Shown here: one piece after another, positions 23,688 to 25,908 of the stretch | Numbering within the stretch: the stretch's first letter is position 1 | Layout: each line of letters starts with the position of its first letter | From: Bacteroidales bacterium | Lineage (GTDB): Bacteria > Bacteroidota > Bacteroidia > Bacteroidales > UBA7960 | Assembly: GCA_007123065.1 (NCBI GenBank) | Contig: SKSI01000123.1 | Span: 1 to 25,908 of the forward strand | Length of the DNA: 25,908 bases | Direction: 5' to 3' | Program-made: the position numbers and the translations under genes | Notes under the pieces: model-generated | The model's input: the letters and a program-made list of their open reading frames with translations, nothing else | What the model was told of the DNA's origin: nothing | Databases searched by the model: none

Positions 23688-25841
23688 TCAATCCGCGGAG
23701 CGTGCAACCTCCAAAGGCCTTTGAACATCCACCCAGCGGTAATTCTTGATCCTGCTTATATGAAAGTGCCTGTTTTCCCAACCACTTTCACTGCCAAATG
23801 GCTGTGAAAAGGAAAATGGTATTTCCACGGAGGCATCATCTAAAAGTGCCATACAACGCATGAAGTTGTTTCCGTATAGGCTCAGTGCTTCAAAGAAGAA
23901 ATAAGCAGTCTGGGCTGCCTTAAATGCATCTACCGCGGGCTCTGTGCGGAATAACTCGCGATATCGGAGAACAAAATCCCGGATGTGTGGATCGCGGTAA
24001 TCATAAAAAAAGGGACTGAAGATATGAACCTTCAGATTCTGAAAGTAGTCTGTCTCAATACTGGTATATTCCTGCCATTCGGGGATCCCGAAAACAGTTA
24101 TATCATAGTTGTGGCGTTTTGCATGCAGTTGTCGCAGGTAGTCTGACAGGAAAGGCTCTCCGCTGATCAGGGTAATGAGGACATTTTCCCTGTCAGGGCG
24201 CATCTTTTTAAGCACACCATCCATCCCCTCATAGCGGTATATTACTTCCTGTACGTTGTAAGGTTTCGGCAGCCTAATCTCCTGGCGTGATGCATCCCTG
24301 ACAGGAATCATAACAGAAACCGTGTCAGGCATCACAATGAGGTTGGTTTGCCTGCTTCCCACAAGGGTCCCATTAAAGAAATAGCCATTTATCCGTGCAA
24401 GGTTCAGGCTATCATAAAACGCATTGACCAGAGCAACCTGCGTAAGCAATGTATCCTGAAATGATTCAATCAAAACAGCGGCACCAGGCTGTTGATTATG
24501 AACAATAATTATATTCTGATGCGGGTAGTTTTGTGAAATATGGGTTGACAAACCATCCAGCATGGTTTCCAGTGCAGGTGTGGATTTGATCAGGTTTGGA
24601 AAGCCCTGCAGCTGTCTGTTGTCAGCAAGTAAAGGCGATATGACAGGAATATCGTGCCGATTGCCATATGCTGCGATGTGACTGAGTGACTGACGGTGGA
24701 ATGGGCCAATGATCAGATCCATATCTTCAAACCCGTCAAGCTCTGTTACCTTTCTTGCTTTATCAACATCCTGACACACATCATATACGTGCAGGGTAAT
24801 ATCTATCCCACGGTCCCTGATTGAATCAAGCGCAATTAACACGCCGTGATAATATGAGAGAAAGGTGTATGACTTGTGTCCGGGCTCAAGTTTGTCTCTT
24901 AGTTTCCGGGGTTCTTCCCGGACCGCTGCATCTGTATCATCAGAACGTTGTAACCCGAAACGATCTCCAAAACGCTCTTCCATTATGGTATCAGGATTTT
25001 CAAGCAACTCTTCAAGATAGAGCGGGATCAACAACGCGACATGATAAGCACCCCCCGGTTCAAAATCAAAACAGTCATCATCAACCGCTCTTTCCGGCAC
25101 AGCATATGTCTGCCGGGATATGGTAATATAAGCGCCGGGGGCTTCTTTTTCGGTTTGTTCGGCAATTTCCTTTGCCGGTATACGGATACGCATTCCTGCT
25201 TTTAATCCTTCTTCCAGCTCGGGATTTATCTCCTTAAGTTGCGATTCGCTGACACCATACTGCCTTGTGATTCCGAAAAAAGTCTCACCGGCCTTAACAG
25301 AATGATAGATGTAATCACTATCTTCAGGTACAGAAAGCACTTCATTGACCGGTTCATCTTCAAGACTGATCTTTGCCAGAGGGATTCGTAAAACCTGATC
25401 AATCTGAAGACTACCGCGGGCAGATGGGTTGTAATAAAGAATTTGCTCGATCGATACTGAATATTTTTGAGAAAGCCCAAACAATGTTTCCCGTCTTTTT
25501 ACACGATGCTCAATATATGCCCCTTCCGGATCGGGCGCAGTGGCAACTATCTTCTGTTCAACATCAGGTTGTTTTTCAATCACTGGAATTCGAATGATCT
25601 GATCATAGCGTAAACCATCTTCAAGGTCAGGATTCTCACGAATGATATCCTGCTGGGTAACGCCATAAGCACGCGAGATGCCATACAGGGTTTGCCCCTG
25701 CAATACAGCGTGCATATAATAGGGCCGCCCGTCTATATACTGGACAGTTTCCGACCTGTTAATGACTTCACCAGGCTCCTGGCTTCCGGCCGGTGTCGCG
25801 AAAAGTACAATAAATGAAAAAACAAAAGCTATTCGAACCAT
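23688..25841 (-). CDS. Exported triple-LysM protein with a type I periplasmic-binding domain
   Basis: The protein has 717 residues. A signal peptide (about 1-20, ending ATPAGSQ) directs export. Three LysM domains lie at about 42-87, 109-154 and 177-222. Each contains a GxTLxGIS-like core (GQTLYGISRAYGV, RETLFGLSQKYSV, GETFFGITRQYGV) and ends in IRIP or LRIP, and each should bind peptidoglycan N-acetylglucosamine. Residues about 265-700 resemble the type I periplasmic-binding fold used by branched-chain amino-acid receptors (YHVALLIPLYLEELL, then DMDLIIGPFHRQSLSHIAAYGNRHDIPVISP). No ABC transporter genes are nearby, so a solute-uptake role is doubtful. A wall-anchored sensor or a scaffold, like LpoA-type activators of peptidoglycan synthases that share this fold, is a possible inference. 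The gene converges on lolA. Confidence 0.87.
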   Translation of the reverse strand: MVRIAFVFSFIVLFATPAGSQEPGEVINRSETVQYIDGRPYYMHAVLQGQTLYGISRAYGVTQQDIIRENPDLEDGLRYDQIIRIPVIEKQPDVEQKIVATAPDPEGAYIEHRVKRRETLFGLSQKYSVSIEQILYYNPSARGSLQIDQVLRIPLAKISLEDEPVNEVLSVPEDSDYIYHSVKAGETFFGITRQYGVSESQLKEINPELEEGLKAGMRIRIPAKEIAEQTEKEAPGAYITISRQTYAVPERAVDDDCFDFEPGGAYHVALLIPLYLEELLENPDTIMEERFGDRFGLQRSDDTDAAVREEPRKLRDKLEPGHKSYTFLSYYHGVLIALDSIRDRGIDITLHVYDVCQDVDKARKVTELDGFEDMDLIIGPFHRQSLSHIAAYGNRHDIPVISPLLADNRQLQGFPNLIKSTPALETMLDGLSTHISQNYPHQNIIIVHNQQPGAAVLIESFQDTLLTQVALVNAFYDSLNLARINGYFFNGTLVGSRQTNLIVMPDTVSVMIPVRDASRQEIRLPKPYNVQEVIYRYEGMDGVLKKMRPDRENVLITLISGEPFLSDYLRQLHAKRHNYDITVFGIPEWQEYTSIETDYFQNLKVHIFSPFFYDYRDPHIRDFVLRYRELFRTEPAVDAFKAAQTAYFFFEALSLYGNNFMRCMALLDDASVEIPFSFSQPFGSESGWENRHFHISRIKNYRWVDVQRPLEVARSAD

Positions 25842-25887
25842 ATCTCTGAATGGTTTATAAGATTACGAACTTGTTCTTTTAAAATTG

Positions 25888-25895
25888 CAAATGTA
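25888..25895 (-). promoter_or_regulatory. Putative -7 promoter element for the LysM gene
   Basis: TACATTTG on the minus strand matches TAnnTTTG exactly and lies 46 nt before the ATG at 25841. The -33 region would fall at or beyond the right edge of the window. Confidence 0.45.
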
Positions 25896-25908
25896 CACAA
25901 CTATTCCC

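Overview
The window is a stretch of ordinary bacterial chromosome from a member of the Bacteroidota (class Bacteroidia in the broad sense; the order cannot be fixed from what is visible). Three things support this. Several genes are preceded by the Bacteroidota -7 promoter element TAnnTTTG rather than a sigma70-type -10 box. Shine-Dalgarno motifs are weak or absent. Several architectures are typical of the phylum: a GH3/serine-hydrolase fusion, DUF5683 beside parAB, LepB with an N-terminal DUF5684-like membrane domain, and a LysM plus type I periplasmic-binding protein. No rRNA, tRNA, IS element, prophage or CRISPR array was seen.

Layout. Positions 1-403 hold a partial small minus-strand gene running off the left edge, an overlapping 56-codon minus-strand ORF, and a short tandem-repeat block with (CTAAACC)4 and (TCTAAACA)6. 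A minus-strand sodium:solute symporter (404-1873) diverges from recR, which is followed after 5 nt by an unusual GT2 glycosyltransferase fusion. Next come a lipoyl-dependent E2 acyltransferase, a DnaQ-like exonuclease with a small fumarylacetoacetate-hydrolase-family enzyme 5 nt behind it, and the rRNA methyltransferase rlmI with a MATE exporter 7 nt behind it. A 999-residue exported GH3/serine hydrolase then has an uncharacterised membrane protein 10 nt behind it.

The region 14046-18794 is a compact cluster, parA-parB-DUF5683-dapB-lepB. It joins chromosome segregation, lysine/diaminopimelate synthesis and signal-peptide cleavage, and most of its gaps are 2-28 nt. After it come an arginine-decarboxylase-family gene, whose leader carries a long imperfect inverted repeat, then ftsK, and then a lolA-like gene. 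The lolA-like gene meets a minus-strand triple-LysM/periplasmic-binding protein tail to tail, with 6 nt between the stops.

The genes mainly serve housekeeping and the envelope: DNA repair and segregation (RecR, exonuclease, ParAB, FtsK), envelope building and turnover (GT2 fusion, GH3 fusion, DapB, LepB, LolA, LysM protein), transport (SSS, MATE) and polyamine or carbon metabolism. I see no clear new multi-gene defence or mobile system. The points most worth a second look are the inverted repeat in the decarboxylase leader (18861-18918), the glycosyltransferase fused to a phosphoglycosyl transferase that seems to have lost its catalytic core, the telomere-like repeat block beside two tiny overlapping ORFs, and the unassigned membrane protein behind the GH3 fusion.
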